DNA from: Tragulus kanchil
Taxonomy: Eukaryota; Chordata; Mammalia; Artiodactyla; Tragulidae
Assembly (NCBI GenBank): GCA_022376925.1
Contig: JAIOJX010000005.1
Location: forward strand, 156,565,501-156,629,500
Reading direction: 5' to 3'
DNA length: 64,000 bases
Part shown: positions 25,295 to 36,727 of the stretch, one piece after another
How positions within the stretch are numbered: position 1 is the stretch's first letter
Layout: the number at the start of each line of letters is the position of its first letter
Position numbers and translations under genes: made by a program
The notes under the pieces: generated by a model
Databases searched by the model: none
Seen by the model: only the letters and a program-made list of their open reading frames with translations
Told to the model about the DNA's origin: nothing

Positions 25295-27580
25295 ATCAGC
25301 TCTTGGATGTTATAATCTGGGCTACAGAGAAATTGTGGTTGGAAATGAGGACACGAGAGGCATCTGAACAGAGTGAGCGTCAACAGTGAGACATTTTTAT
25401 GACCTTTCACAGTTCATGGACCACTTGAACACTTCAGTCGGTAATTAGTGTAACTCAGTGTCTCAAAGTGAGTTTTATTATGGCATTTCAAAGGCATGAA
25501 AACCAAAATTACTTTATGTAAATTTGTTTAAGATTTCAGCAGTAGTAAGCAATGGAAGCAGGGCTTGAAGAAACTGGGTCATCCAATATGAAATTCAAAG
25601 ATTCGGGTGTGTGATTTTAAACTACACAACAGTACCAATCCAATGAGAATCAGAGCTGTGGAAGAGTTCCCCAAGAGGAAGAAATATGGCGACCATAGAT
25701 TGGGACATGCCTATGTTAGAAACCGGAAAGAAAAGAGCCCAGTAAAGAAAAGGAGACAGAGCAAGCAGTTAGAGAGTGAGAGAGAGGGAAGGCACCAGGA
25801 TGGTCTTTGGCCCTAGAAACCTGGGAGCAGAAGGAGGCTGGAGAGCTTCCATAACTGGGAATGGTTAGCATTCTCAGGTTTTACCTAAATGATCAGGATG
25901 CTCCGTGCTGAAAACAGATCACTTTTGATCCTGCCCACTTAGCTGTTTTTCATTGTCTGCTCTTGTTCCACACGTTTTGTCATTAGCTCCTGAACCCTGG
26001 AGGCCCTGCAAGGTGCAGGCCTTCTTCTCCTGACCTCTGTACTGCCTCACACGGGGCCATATACCCAGACTGATACAAACTGTGAAAGCTCTCTGCATGC
26101 AGATGATTAATCATCACTAGAATTTTTCCAAAGGCACTGTCTGTAGTGCCAAGAGCACATTTGTTTAAAATGTGTGCTTAAATTTGAATGAAACTGCCTA
26201 AATGGTGCCATCTGTTCTTAGGCAGTTTCAGAAATGTTTTAATACAGTTTTACCTTTAAAAGGACAAATGCAAGGGCATGTGTATAAGACATAAAGACGT
26301 CCTTAAGTAAACACAGTGCAGATACTGGCACATTCAATCACACTTAAACAGCTACACATTAAGAATGTTTTCTGAGGTTTAAGAAAATTTTAGCTAAGAG
26401 GACATCAACTACTACTTCATGCAGAAAATTAGATGGAACTTTTAATCAGCTCTTGGATGTTATAATCTGGGCTACAGAGAAATTGTGGTTGGAAATGAGG
26501 ACACGAGAGGCATCTGAACAGAGTGAGCGTCAACAGTGAGACATTTTTATGACCTTTCACAGTTCATGGACCACTTGAACACTTCAGTCGGTAATTAGTG
26601 TAACTCAGTGTCTCAAAGTGAGTTTTATTATGGCATTTCAAAGGCATGAAAACCAAAATTACTTTATGTAAATTTGTTTAAGATTTCAGCAGTAGTAAGC
26701 AATGGAAGCAGGGCTTGAAGAAACTGGGTCATCCAATATGAAATTCAAAGATTCGGGTGTGTGATTTTAAACTACACAACAGTACCAATCCAATGAGAAT
26801 CAGAGCTGTGGAAGATTTCCCCCAAGAGGAAGAAATATGGCGACCATAGATTGGGACATGCCTATGTTAGAAACCGGAAAGAAAAGAGCCCAGTAAAGAA
26901 AAGGAGACAGAGCAAGCAGTTAGAGAGTGAGAGAGAGGGAAGGCACCAGGATGGTCTTTGGCCCTAGAAACCTGGGAGCAGAAGGAGGCTGGAGAGCTTC
27001 CATAACTGGGAATGGTTAGCATTCTCAGGTTTTACCTAAATGATCAGGATGCTCCGTGCTGAAAACAGATCACTTTTGATCCTGCCCACTTAGCTGTTTT
27101 TCATTGTCTGCTCTTGTTCCACACGTTTTGTCATTAGCTCCTGAACCCTGGAGGCCCTGCAAGGTGCAGGCCTTCTTCTCCTGACCTCTGTACTGCCTCA
27201 CACGGGGCCATATACCCAGACTGATACAAACTGTGAAAGCTCTCTGCATGCAGATGATTAATCATCACTAGAATTTTTCCAAAGGCACTGTCTGTAGTGC
27301 CAAGAGCACATTTGTTTAAAATGTGTGCTTAAATTTGAATGAAACTGCCTAAATGGTGCCATCTGTTCTTAGGCAGTTTCAGAAATGTTTTAATACAGTT
27401 TTACCTTTAAAAGGACAAATGCAAGGGCATGTGTATAAGACATAAAGACGTCCTTAAGTAAACACAGTGCAGATACTGGCACATTCAATCACACTTAAAC
27501 AGCTACACATTAAGAATGTTTTCTGAGGTTTAAGAAAATTTTAGCTAAGAGGACATCAACTACTACTTCATGCAGAAAAT
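25295..27580. repeat. Tandem duplication 6 (unit about 1150 bp)
   Basis: Copy A is 25295-26429 and copy B is 26445-27580, with 15 unmatched nt between. One small difference lies at 25666/26816 (gttcccc versus tttccccc). Most of the unit is unique-looking intron sequence, so repeat collapse is not the cause here. Confidence 0.96.
26095..26235. other. Cluster of three inverted repeats, possible conserved or transposon-derived element
   Basis: Within 140 nt: a perfect 14-nt palindrome gatgattaatcatc (26102-26115); ggcact/agtgcc with a 6-nt loop (26133-26150); and 13-nt arms tgaaactgcctaa / ttaggcagtttca with a 16-nt loop (26189-26230). Copied at about 27246-27386 by duplication 6. No family recognised. 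Confidence 0.6.
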
Positions 27581-28355
27581 ATTTATGAGAAGTTACAAAA
27601 TTGTAGGCATGGACTCCTACACATATTACTGCATTTTAATTAGAGACTAGAGAAATATAATTTAATTCAGTGTACCCTTTGAAATGGCTTCACTCTTCCA
27701 CTCTGCTAACAGCTCACATTTTACTGTGATTTCAGTGCATCAATTTATAAGCTGAAGACAGCTGTTGGGGCTAGTCTCTACGTTAGTCATTTCTATCGAT
27801 TGTCATTTGACTTTTGTTACAGTGCTGTAGGATTTATTGTTGTGCAAAATATAACAGTGAAATGAAACCCATGTTTAAGTTCTGCAAATAACTTACAGTC
27901 ACTTCCAAGACACCTCAGCCTAGGTTCTAAATTTGAGTTTGCGGTTTTTCATGCACAGTTATTTGCTGATCCACTTTAGCATTCAAAATCACACACTAGC
28001 TAGATTTGGGGATAGTTATTGTGGCAACAAGTAATGGGTCAAATTTGCAGCTTATTTAATTCACTAGCTACATCATCATCATCAAAACTATGCCAGTGTT
28101 TTGACATCTGTGTATTTTTCTAGTTGGTATAAATCAACAGTGGTGTATATCAATAGTTTATATTTACAGAAAGAAGACCATCCACATATGTTACCCTATC
28201 TGCATACATGTGTATCCATGTAGAAATTCTTTCATTAAATCCTATTTTGCCAAGGTGGAGATCTGAATGACTTTACCCATATGAACATTTCCTTTGGAAT
28301 ATTTTTAGATACTTTTTATTTTAGATATTTTTAGATGTCATTTATCTATTTCCTT
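27581..28355. other. KIF6: Intron, nothing recognised
   Basis: Unique-looking AT-rich DNA between duplication 6 and a CHR SINE. A short catcatcatcatc run lies near 28071. Confidence 0.5.
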
Positions 28356-28367
28356 CTGATAATTTTT

Positions 28368-28691
28368 TTTTTTAAGATTTATTTATTTATTTTTGTTTTG
28401 GGCGGGGGTCAGGTTGGGGAAGGAGGGGAGCAGGCGGGCCACTTCTATTGGTCTTTCTCTATTTTCACCCGTCTTTGTTCTTTGGCTCCTGTGGGCCTCC
28501 CATCGCGGTGGTGTCTGTCGTCGCAGAGCGCCGGCTCTGGGCGCATGCGCTCCAGAGCTCCGGCTCGGTAATTGGACACATCAGTCCAGCCGCTCCGCGG
28601 CACGTGGGATCTTCCCAGGCCAGGGATCGAACCGGCGCCCCTTGCACTGCAAGGCGGTGTCCTTACCCACTGGACCACCAGGGGAAGCCGC
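28368..28691 (-). mobile_element. Young CHR-type SINE, minus strand
   Basis: Full-length reverse copy with intact CpGs including gcgcatgcgctcc. Target-site duplication ctgataattttt at 28356-28367 and 28692-28703. Open frames read through it on both strands are SINE-derived, not genes. Confidence 0.93.
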
Positions 28692-29132
28692 CTGATAATT
28701 TTTAAATAAAAGAAATAGGATGTTTCAGATAATGCTAAGTCATCCCTCACAAAGACAACCACTATCATTAATTTGTTGTATCCTCCCAGTGCATTTTTTA
28801 ACCTTTTTAATGACCTAAGTTGTAGCACCTTGTACTAATATTTTAAATAATATTGCCTTCTTAATTATATAAGTTTTATCATACTATTTTTATCATTAAC
28901 CTTCCATTTTCTCTCAACATTCTGTCTTAGAAATCAATGTCAACCTATACAAAAAGGGGTTCCATTTTACTCTTGTAGTTTGAATTAACCCAGTTTTTCA
29001 TCTTTTTACCACAAGGTGTCCATTTAGGCGGTACATCTTGCAACAACTTCTTGCTTTTCCAAGCAATGCTACAGTGAATGTCTGTCCATCCCTCTGCCTC
29101 TTTCTCTCTCTCACCTATAATTACCTGATCCT

Positions 29133-29330
29133 GTTACTCGCTCAGTCGTGTCTAACTCTTTATGACCCCATGGGCTGTAGCCAACCAGGCTCCTCTGTCC
29201 ATGGAATTCTCAGGCAAGAATATTGGAATGGGTTGCCATTTTCTTCTCCAGGGGATCTTCCTTCCCGACTGGGGGATCGAACCCCGGTCTCCTACATTGC
29301 AGGCAGTGTCTTTAGCATCTGAGCGACCAG
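29133..29330 (-). mobile_element. Bov-tA SINE, minus strand
   Basis: Reverse pattern with ctcagtcgtgtctaactc, gaccccatgggctgtag, tctccaggggatcttcc and gatcgaaccccgg. Confidence 0.9.
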
Positions 29331-29445
29331 TAGTCAGTCTATTGCTGGCTTGTGGGTCATAGGGAATTCTCTCTCTGAAAAAAAAAAAAAAAGATTTTTT
29401 ATTTACATTCCCACCAGCAGTATATAAATTTTGACTTCCTTATAT

Positions 29446-29787
29446 ATATATATATATATTTTTAAAGATTTATTTATTTATTTATTTTTGAGCGGGAGTT
29501 GGGTTGGGGAGGGAGGGGAGCGGGTGGGCCACTTCTATTGGTCTTTCATTTCTCTATTTTCATCCTTCTTTGTTCTTTGGCTCCTGTGGGCCTCCCATCG
29601 TGGTGGTGTCTGTCGTCGCCGAGCGCTGGCTCTGGGCGCATGCGCTCCAGAGCTCCGGCTTGGCAATTGGACACATCGGTCCAGCCGCTCCGCGGCACGT
29701 GGGATCTTCCCAGGCCAGGGATCGAACTGGCGCTCCTTGCACTGCAAGGCAGTGTCCTTACCCACTGGACCACCAGGGGAAGCCACA
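29446..29787 (-). mobile_element. Young CHR-type SINE, minus strand, with (TA)n next to its tail
   Basis: Full-length reverse copy; the target-site duplication acttccttatat at 29434-29445 runs into a (TA)n tract on the tail side and recurs at 29788-29799. Its head half recurs with deletions at 30690-30894 through tandem duplication 7. Confidence 0.92.
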
Positions 29788-30131
29788 ACTTCCTTATATT
29801 TTTACAAAGACTTGTTTTGTTAGACTTTATTTAAAATTTTTTGGCTGGCCATAGAGGTAGATGAAAATTTTCGCAGAAGTTAGTGAAATAGTTAACTGTT
29901 GGGTTTTAATTATTTGTCTTTACTATTTGTAAGCTTGAGCATTTTTTCTCAAAGGCACAATGACTATATTTGGGTTTTCTATTTATAAGATGCATATTTA
30001 TATCCATTGCTGATTTTTTCCTGAGTTGTCTTTCTTTGTTTTGCGGTGGTTCTTTATTTAAAATGTTAATCTTTTGTCACCCAAATAAGACTGCTAATAT
30101 CACCTCCTGGTCTTTTAACTTCATAGGAGAT

Positions 30132-30345
30132 GTGACTTCCCAAGTGGCTCAATGGTAAAGAACCTGCCTGCTAGTGTCAGAGACTAGGGTTCAACCCCTG
30201 GGTCAGGTAGTTCCCCTGGAGAAGGAAATGGCAACCCATTCCAGTATTCTTGCCTAGAGAATCCCATGGACAGAGGAGCCTAGTAGGCTAGAGTCCATGG
30301 GGTCACAAAGAGTTGGACTCAACTGAGCGACTAAGCAGCAGCAGA
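30132..30345 (+). mobile_element. Bov-tA SINE
   Basis: gacttcccaagtggctcaat head through actgagcgactaagcagcag tail. Copied at about 31238-31451. Confidence 0.92.
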
Positions 30346-30689
30346 GTAGATATCATCCCACACAAGGTCTTTAATTTTGGATCAAGTATTTCAGATCTAT
30401 TCATTTTTGTGTTTTATTTCTTCTCATAGGTTGTCTTTTACTACCTTGGGTTGATTATGATATGCCGCTTTATTTTATTAATGTCATTAAAGTTGTGCCA
30501 TTTTATCAAAAAAACCTGACTTGTGGACATCTCCTGGTTACAAAAAAAAAAAAAAGATGTACCACCACTGGTATACTTGCTGTAGGGATAGAACCTAAGT
30601 TGGTCAAACCTCCGATTTAGCTACTGATACCCAGGAAATAAAAAATTAACCCTCCCATGGGAATGTGCACTGGTCAAGAGTTATGCCAA

Positions 30690-30894
30690 GCTCCTGTGGG
30701 CCTCCCATCGTGGTGGCGTCTGTCGTCGCCGGCGCTGGCTCTGGGCGCATGCGCTCAGAGCTCCGGCAACAATTGGACACATCGGTCCAGCCGCTCCGCG
30801 GCACGTGGGATCTTCCCAGGCCAGGGATCGAACTGGCGCTCCTTGCACTGCAAGGCAGTGTCCTTACCCACTGGACCACCAGGGGAAGCCACAA
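30690..30894 (-). mobile_element. Truncated duplicate of CHR-type SINE
   Basis: Copy of the head half of the 29446 element with several 1-4 nt deletions in its first 90 nt; it lies at the left tip of tandem duplication 7, so low-quality sequence is the simplest cause. Confidence 0.88.
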
Positions 30895-31237
30895 CTTCCT
30901 TATATTTTTACAAAGACTTGTTTTGTTAGACTTTATTTAAAATTTTTTGGCTGGCCATAGAGGTAGATGAAAATTTTCGCAGAAGTTAGTGAAATAGTTA
31001 ACTGTTGGGTTTTAATTATTTGTCTTTACTATTTGTAAGCTTGAGCATTTTTTCTCAAAGGCACAATGACTATATTTGGGTTTTCTATTTATAAGATGCA
31101 TATTTATATCCATTGCTGATTTTTTCCTGAGTTGTCTTTCTTTGTTTTGCGGTGGTTCTTTATTTAAAATGTTAATCTTTTGTCACCCAAATAAGACTGC
31201 TAATATCACCTCCTGGTCTTTTAACTTCATAGGAGAT

Positions 31238-31451
31238 GTGACTTCCCAAGTGGCTCAATGGTAAAGAACCTGCCTGCTAGTGTCAGAGACTAGGGTTCAA
31301 CCCCTGGGTCAGGTAGTTCCCCTGGAGAAGGAAATGGCAACCCATTCCAGTATTCTTGCCTAGAGAATCCCATGGACAGAGGAGCCTAGTAGGCTAGAGT
31401 CCATGGGGTCACAAAGAGTTGGACTCAACTGAGCGACTAAGCAGCAGCAGA
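31238..31451 (+). mobile_element. Duplicate of the 30132 Bov-tA SINE
   Basis: Copy in tandem duplication 7. Confidence 0.92.
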
Positions 31452-31852
31452 GTAGATATCATCCCACACAAGGTCTTTAATTTTGGATCAAGTATTTCAG
31501 ATCTATTCATTTTTGTGTTTTATTTCTTCTCATAGGTTGTCTTTTACTACCTTGGGTTGATTATGATATGCCGCTTTATTTTATTAATGTCATTAAAGTT
31601 GTGCCATTTTATCAAAAAAACCTGACTTGTGGACATCTCCTGGTTACAAAAAAAAAAAAAAGATGTACCACCACTGGTATACTTGCTGTAGGGATAGAAC
31701 CTAAGTTGGTCAAACCTCCGATTTAGCTACTGATACCCAGGAAATACAGGACGAGAGGACAAGTTGAACCCTCCCATGGGAATGTATGCAGCTGGCAGAG
31801 TCCAGACTGAGAAACTTTGATCAGATCATTCAAGTTCTTCAGCAGATCCATT

Positions 31853-31857
31853 GTAAA

Positions 31858-31890
<33 letters not shown>

Positions 31891-31892
31891 GG
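31853..31892 (+). repeat. Poly-A with (GAAAA)n
   Basis: About 20 A followed by gaaaa repeats; no recognisable element body directly upstream. Confidence 0.85.
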
Positions 31893-32184
31893 TGGAAGGG
31901 GGACCTAAAGCTAGAATAAGAATCAAACACGTATCAAGCTGAAAACTTAAGAACAGAACTAAAACGTAAGTATCTTAAGTGATAAAACCAAAAAGAAACC
32001 TAAGGAAGGGATTACTACAGAGTCAGGAGGAAAGTCTTTATCCTGGGGGAAGGATTAGAATGGGGTGCCTGGGGCGTCTGGCAGAGTTGTTTTTTGACCT
32101 AGGAGGTGGTTAACAAGATGTTTGCCTTGAATGAGAAATCAGTTCGCTAAACTTAAAAAAACAAAAAGAAGTTGTGTTATTTTG

Positions 32185-33110
32185 CACATAAATCCTTCTG
32201 CATTATGGACTTTGTGTATATCACATGAGAAAGAAATCTAAATTTACATTTTCAAGATGGAGAGCCCATTGTTCCAACACCACTTGTTAGTAAGTGCATC
32301 CTTCCTCCACTGTGGTTTGGTGTCACCCAGGCTTTGCACAGAGTTCCTTAAATGAGCACAGCATGTTTCACTGACCTAGTTATCTGCTCCTACAGCAGTA
32401 CCATACTGTTTTAATTACTCTAGCATTGTAATTATTCCTTGACATATAGCAAGGCAAGACCCTTTTCCCTATTATCCTTTCACAGAATTGTTTTTGATTA
32501 TTTTTCAATATTTGCTCTTTCATCTGGTTTTTAGAATTCATTTTTTGTGTGTGCTGCAAACAAAACCAATGGCGTTTTTATTTCAGTTGCATTGAATGTA
32601 TTGCTTAATAGAGAGAGATTACCATGGAGATTAATTTTGAACTTTCCCATCCATGACATGGTGTATTAATATCTGGCACATCAATTTTTCAGGTTTCCAT
32701 TTTGTATTCTTTAATGTTATTTTTATCATTTTCCTTGCAAATTACATATCCTTTATAAGATTGATCTCTTATTATCTCTTAATCTTTGTTGCTATCCTGC
32801 ATAATATATTTTCTTATTAATTGTTGCTGGATTGTTAGAACTTTATTGATTTCTCATATTGACCTTTTATCTAACAACCCTGCTCATCTTTTTAGTCCTT
32901 AAGAGTTTATTTGTAGATGTTGCATTTTCTAGGTAAACCACAATATTTTCAGTGTATAATGATGCTTTAATTTCTTCTTTTCCTATCACTATGCTTCATA
33001 ATTTTTTCTTATTTATTATCTCGACTAGGAATCCCAGTTCAGAATTGGGAAGTAGCAGTGATGTTGGGTACACTTGCCTGTGGATTGTGTTTACAATTGT
33101 ATAATGACTT
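32185..33110 (-). mobile_element. Old L1 fragment, minus strand
   Basis: Diverged antisense L1 ORF2: agtaccatactgttttaatt, ttgcattgaatgtattg and aattgggaagtagcagtg fit the RT region in reverse. Boundaries are approximate. Confidence 0.7.
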
Positions 33111-33494
33111 CTCTCGATGCACCCATTCCTGGGTCTTTTCCCATGAAATTCACATTTTTCAGTTTGGCTAGCCAAAGTTAAGGTATAGACTGTGATCCTG
33201 TAATGGGATAAGCTTACTGCATTGGTTAAGAAGACCCAAGCTTTTCCTCATTCAGACTCTCGTCTCACTTTCTCACTTTCTGAATGAACCTACCCATGTC
33301 TGTTATCAGTCATTCAGGAGGTAACACATGGAAAATAATTCGCATTAAAGATCTCAGCTCCAAGCGTCTTTACTCCATTTGAAAGTGTACATAGGTAATG
33401 TCTTATCACTGGAAATATAAATTTAGGTCTGTTGATATTCTTCAAAAGTTCTCATTGTTAATGTTATTTTTGTTTTACAACTTATTTATTACAG

Positions 33495-33701
33495 ACTCCT
33501 ATGAACCAAGCTTCAACCCGTTCTCACTGCATTTTCACTATTCACCTATCAAGCAAGGAACCGGGATCTGCCACTGTGAGACATGCCAAACTGCATTTGG
33601 TTGATCTGGCTGGTTCAGAGAGGGTTGCAAAGACTGGAGTTGGGGGCCAGCTTCTGACAGAGGCCAAGTATATCAACTTGTCACTGCATTACTTAGAACA
33701 G
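33495..33701 (+). CDS. KIF6: KIF6 internal exon with switch I and switch II
   Basis: This 207-nt exon (69 codons, phase 0 to 0) runs from [11 protein letters not shown] to SLHYLEQ. It carries the two nucleotide-sensing motifs of kinesins: switch I (NQASTRSH, codons 4-11, family pattern NxxSSRSH) and switch II (LVDLAGSE, codons 35-42). The following VAKTG and EAKYINLSL match the loop L11/helix alpha4 that couples ATP state to tubulin binding. Threonine replaces the second serine of the usual SSRSH. The acceptor follows a T-rich tract (ttatttattacag) and the donor is gtaaac. The exon is symmetric, so skipping it would keep frame but remove both switches. It lies 44 nt upstream of a duplicated intron block starting at 33746. 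Confidence 0.96.
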
Positions 33702-33745
33702 GTAAACAGGTGGGGTAGGAGAACCTATACCTACCATTTTTTAAT

Positions 33746-34300
33746 GAGATGTGTTCATTTTTAATTGAAGGATAATTACTTTATAGTATTATGTTGGTTG
33801 CTGCCATATATCAGTATGAATCAGTCGTAAGATATACACATATCCTTTCCCTCTTGAACCTCCCTCCCTTTGACCACATATGTCAGATTGGGCATTCTAC
33901 TCACATTTTTGCCCTGTTTTACTTCTCAAAACAATATTATATTTATATCTATAATATAAAATTCTTTTGTGACAAAATATATTTAATCTAACATTTACCA
34001 TTTTAGTTAAGTATACAATTCAGTGGCATTAAGCACATTCAAAATGTTGTACAATCATCACCACCATCCATTTCCAGAAGTCTCATAATCCTAAACAGAA
34101 GTTCTGTACCCATTAAACCCATTAAACCTCCCATCTCTTTATACTCTCAGACCGCATCATGTCTAGACTACTTTATGCTGCTATGTATTTGCCTGTTCTA
34201 GATACTTTTATAAGTTGAATTGTACAGTATTTGTCCTTTTGTGTCTGATTTCTTTCGCTTAGCGTAATCTAACAGCCCATTTAAGTTTCTATGACCTGTC
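33746..34300 (-). mobile_element. L1 3' end fragments, minus strand
   Basis: Reverse L1 3'UTR types: ttaattgaaggataattact, then tcagtggcattaagcacatt, acaatcatcaccaccatcca and gtatttgtccttttgtgtct. At least two L1 subfamilies appear joined. Copied at 34894-35447. Confidence 0.8.
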
Positions 34301-34414
34301 CTTCCTTTTTACTAATATTAATTACTTATTTGGCTGTATCAGGTCTTAGTTGTGGCGTGTGGGATATTCACTGAGTCATGAGGGATCTTTCATTGAGGTG
34401 CATGGACTCTCTCT

Positions 34415-34893
34415 TGACTTCCTGTTTTTGCATTCCAATCCCCTATGATGAAAAAGACATCCTTTTTTGTGTTAGTTCTAGAAGGTCTTGTAGTTCTTCA
34501 TCAATCAACTTTAGCTTCTTCGGCATCAGTGGTTGGGGCATAAACTTGAGTTACTGCGATGTTGAATAGTTTGCCTTGGAAATGAACTGTGATCATTCTG
34601 TCATTTGTTGACTATGAAGACTACTCCATTTCTTCTAAGGGATTCTTGTCCACAGTAGTAAATATAATGGTCATCTGAATTACATTCACCCATTTCCGTC
34701 CATTTTAGTTCACTGATTCCTAACATGTAAACTCTTGCCATCTCCTGCTTGACACATCTAATTCACCTTGATTTGTGAACCTAACAGTCTAAGTTCCTAT
34801 GCAATACTATTCTTTACAGAATCTGACTTTAGTTTCACCACCAGATGTGCCCACTCTGAGGGTTGTTTCCACTTTGGCCCAGCTTCTTCATTC
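34415..34893 (-). mobile_element. BovB LINE internal part, minus strand, truncated copy
   Basis: Antisense BovB endonuclease-side sequence (gttagttctagaaggtcttg, ctccatttcttctaagggat, ttttagttcactgattccta). Cut at the duplication 8 breakpoint. Confidence 0.87.
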
Positions 34894-35447
34894 GAGATGT
34901 GTTCATTTTAATTGAAGGATAATTACTTTATAGTATTATGTTGGTTGCTGCCATATATCAGTATGAATCAGTCGTAAGATATACACATATCCTTTCCCTC
35001 TTGAACCTCCCTCCCTTTGACCACATATGTCAGATTGGGCATTCTACTCACATTTTTGCCCTGTTTTACTTCTCAAAACAATATTATATTTATATCTATA
35101 ATATAAAATTCTTTTGTGACAAAATATATTTAATCTAACATTTACCATTTTAGTTAAGTATACAATTCAGTGGCATTAAGCACATTCAAAATGTTGTACA
35201 ATCATCACCACCATCCATTTCCAGAAGTCTCATAATCCTAAACAGAAGTTCTGTACCCATTAAACCCATTAAACCTCCCATCTCTTTATACTCTCAGACC
35301 GCATCATGTCTAGACTACTTTATGCTGCTATGTATTTGCCTGTTCTAGATACTTTTATAAGTTGAATTGTACAGTATTTGTCCTTTTGTGTCTGATTTCT
35401 TTCGCTTAGCGTAATCTAACAGCCCATTTAAGTTTCTATGACCTGTC
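34894..35447 (-). mobile_element. Duplicate of L1 3' end fragments
   Basis: Copy in tandem duplication 8. Confidence 0.8.
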
Positions 35448-35561
35448 CTTCCTTTTTACTAATATTAATTACTTATTTGGCTGTATCAGGTCTTAGTTGT
35501 GGCGTGTGGGATATTCACTGAGTCATGAGGGATCTTTCATTGAGGTGCATGGACTCTCTCT

Positions 35562-36355
35562 TGACTTCCTGTTTTTGCATTCCAATCCCCTATGATGAAA
35601 AAGACATCCTTTTTTGTGTTAGTTCTAGAAGGTCTTGTAGTTCTTCATCAATCAACTTTAGCTTCTTCGGCATCAGTGGTTGGGGCATAAACTTGAGTTA
35701 CTGCGATGTTGAATAGTTTGCCTTGGAAATGAACTGTGATCATTCTGTCATTTGTTGACTATGAAGACTACTCCATTTCTTCTAAGGGATTCTTGTCCAC
35801 AGTAGTAAATATAATGGTCATCTGAATTACATTCACCCATTTCCGTCCATTTTAGTTCACTGATTCCTAACATGTAAACTCTTGCCATCTCCTGCTTGAC
35901 ACATCTAATTCACCTTGATTTGTGAACCTAACAGTCTAAGTTCCTATGCAATACTATTCTTTACAGAATCTGACTTTAGTTTCACCACCAGATGTGCCCA
36001 CTCTGAGGGTTGTTTCCACTTTGGCCCAGCTTCTTCATTCTTTCTGGAAGAACTCTGGAGTTCTTCCAGAAAGAATGAAGTGGCTCTTCCCCAGGAGCAT
36101 ATTGGACACCTACCAAACTGGGGAGCTCTTCTTCTGGTATCATATTTTTTTGCCTTTTCATGCTGTACATGGGGTTTTCGAGGCAAGAGTACTGGAATGG
36201 ATTGCCGTTCCCTCTTCCTGTATACCTCATTTTATCAGAACTCTCCACTATGACGCATGTGCCTTGAACAGCCTTGTGCAGCATGACTCATAGCTTCATT
36301 GAGTTACAGAAGCCCCTTCACCACATGAGCCTACGATCCGTGAAGGGGGAGTGTA
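35562..36355 (-). mobile_element. BovB LINE internal part, minus strand
   Basis: Longest copy of the antisense BovB segment; it continues past 36040 through gagcatattggacacctacc and catggggttttcgaggcaag to a decayed end near 36355. It contains a 48-bp palindrome at 36033-36080 that is not in the BovB sequence I remember. Confidence 0.87.
36033..36080. repeat. 48-bp near-perfect palindrome in BovB
   Basis: Arms of 23 nt (36033-36055 and 36058-36080) are exact reverse complements around a 2-nt tg centre. The left arm begins cttcattctttctgg. Repeated at 37153-37200; only the first 8 nt exist at 34886-34893. Confidence 0.95.
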
Positions 36356-36539
36356 GATAGAGATGTATAATATTTTGCTGATGAACACAGCTTCATTCCA
36401 CCTTTTGGCCATTGTGAATAGGGCTATTATCAACATTGGCGTAGCTATTATATTTCTGTATAAACCATTTCGTTTACACCTCCAAACAATTGTGTGCTGT
36501 AGGTCTTAGTTATTATCCGCATGAGTTTTTATAACTCAT

Positions 36540-36632
36540 GCCCTCCCCAGGCCTCCAAAGATGATGTAGCTAGTGGTGAGATAAGGATTTGAACCTCGAA
36601 TTGCTTGACTCCAAAACCTATGCTTTTTTTTA
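36540..36632 (+). mobile_element. MIR fragment (copies at 37655 and 38782)
   Basis: gatgtagctagtggtgagat and atttgaacctcgaattgctt resemble the MIR 3' half. It recurs near 37655-37745 and 38782-38850 by tandem duplications 9 and 10. Confidence 0.65.
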
Positions 36633-36727
36633 ACATCTTATTGTTTTTATTGTAAAATTAGTAGTGGGTGTGAACATAAGTAAGAAATGGCATTTTTAGA
36701 CTGGTAGATTATCTATGGGGACCAGTA

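Larger units (their letters stand above)
28760..30540 (-). mobile_element. Probable old L1 sequence, minus strand, interrupted by SINEs
   Basis: Phrases such as cattcccaccagcagtatat (29407) and the TG-rich 29940-30100 stretch resemble antisense L1 ORF2/3' sequence; the Bov-tA at 29133 and CHR at 29446 interrupt it. Divergence is high. Confidence 0.45.
29580..31795. repeat. Tandem duplication 7 (unit about 1110 bp)
   Basis: Copy A starts at 29580 and copy B at 30690, inside an antisense CHR SINE; copy B's first 90 nt carry several small deletions. Copy A's tail (30640-30689) is a corrupted form of 31746-31795, sharing accctcccatgggaatgt. Mutual degradation at both tips is typical of low-quality contig ends. 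Confidence 0.95.
33746..36040. repeat. Tandem duplication 8 (unit 1148/1147 bp)
   Basis: Copy A is 33746-34893 and copy B is 34894-36040, abutting, with one T-run difference. Copy A stops 8 nt into the left arm of the 48-bp palindrome at 36033-36080. The unit holds antisense L1 and the start of an antisense BovB segment. Confidence 0.97.
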
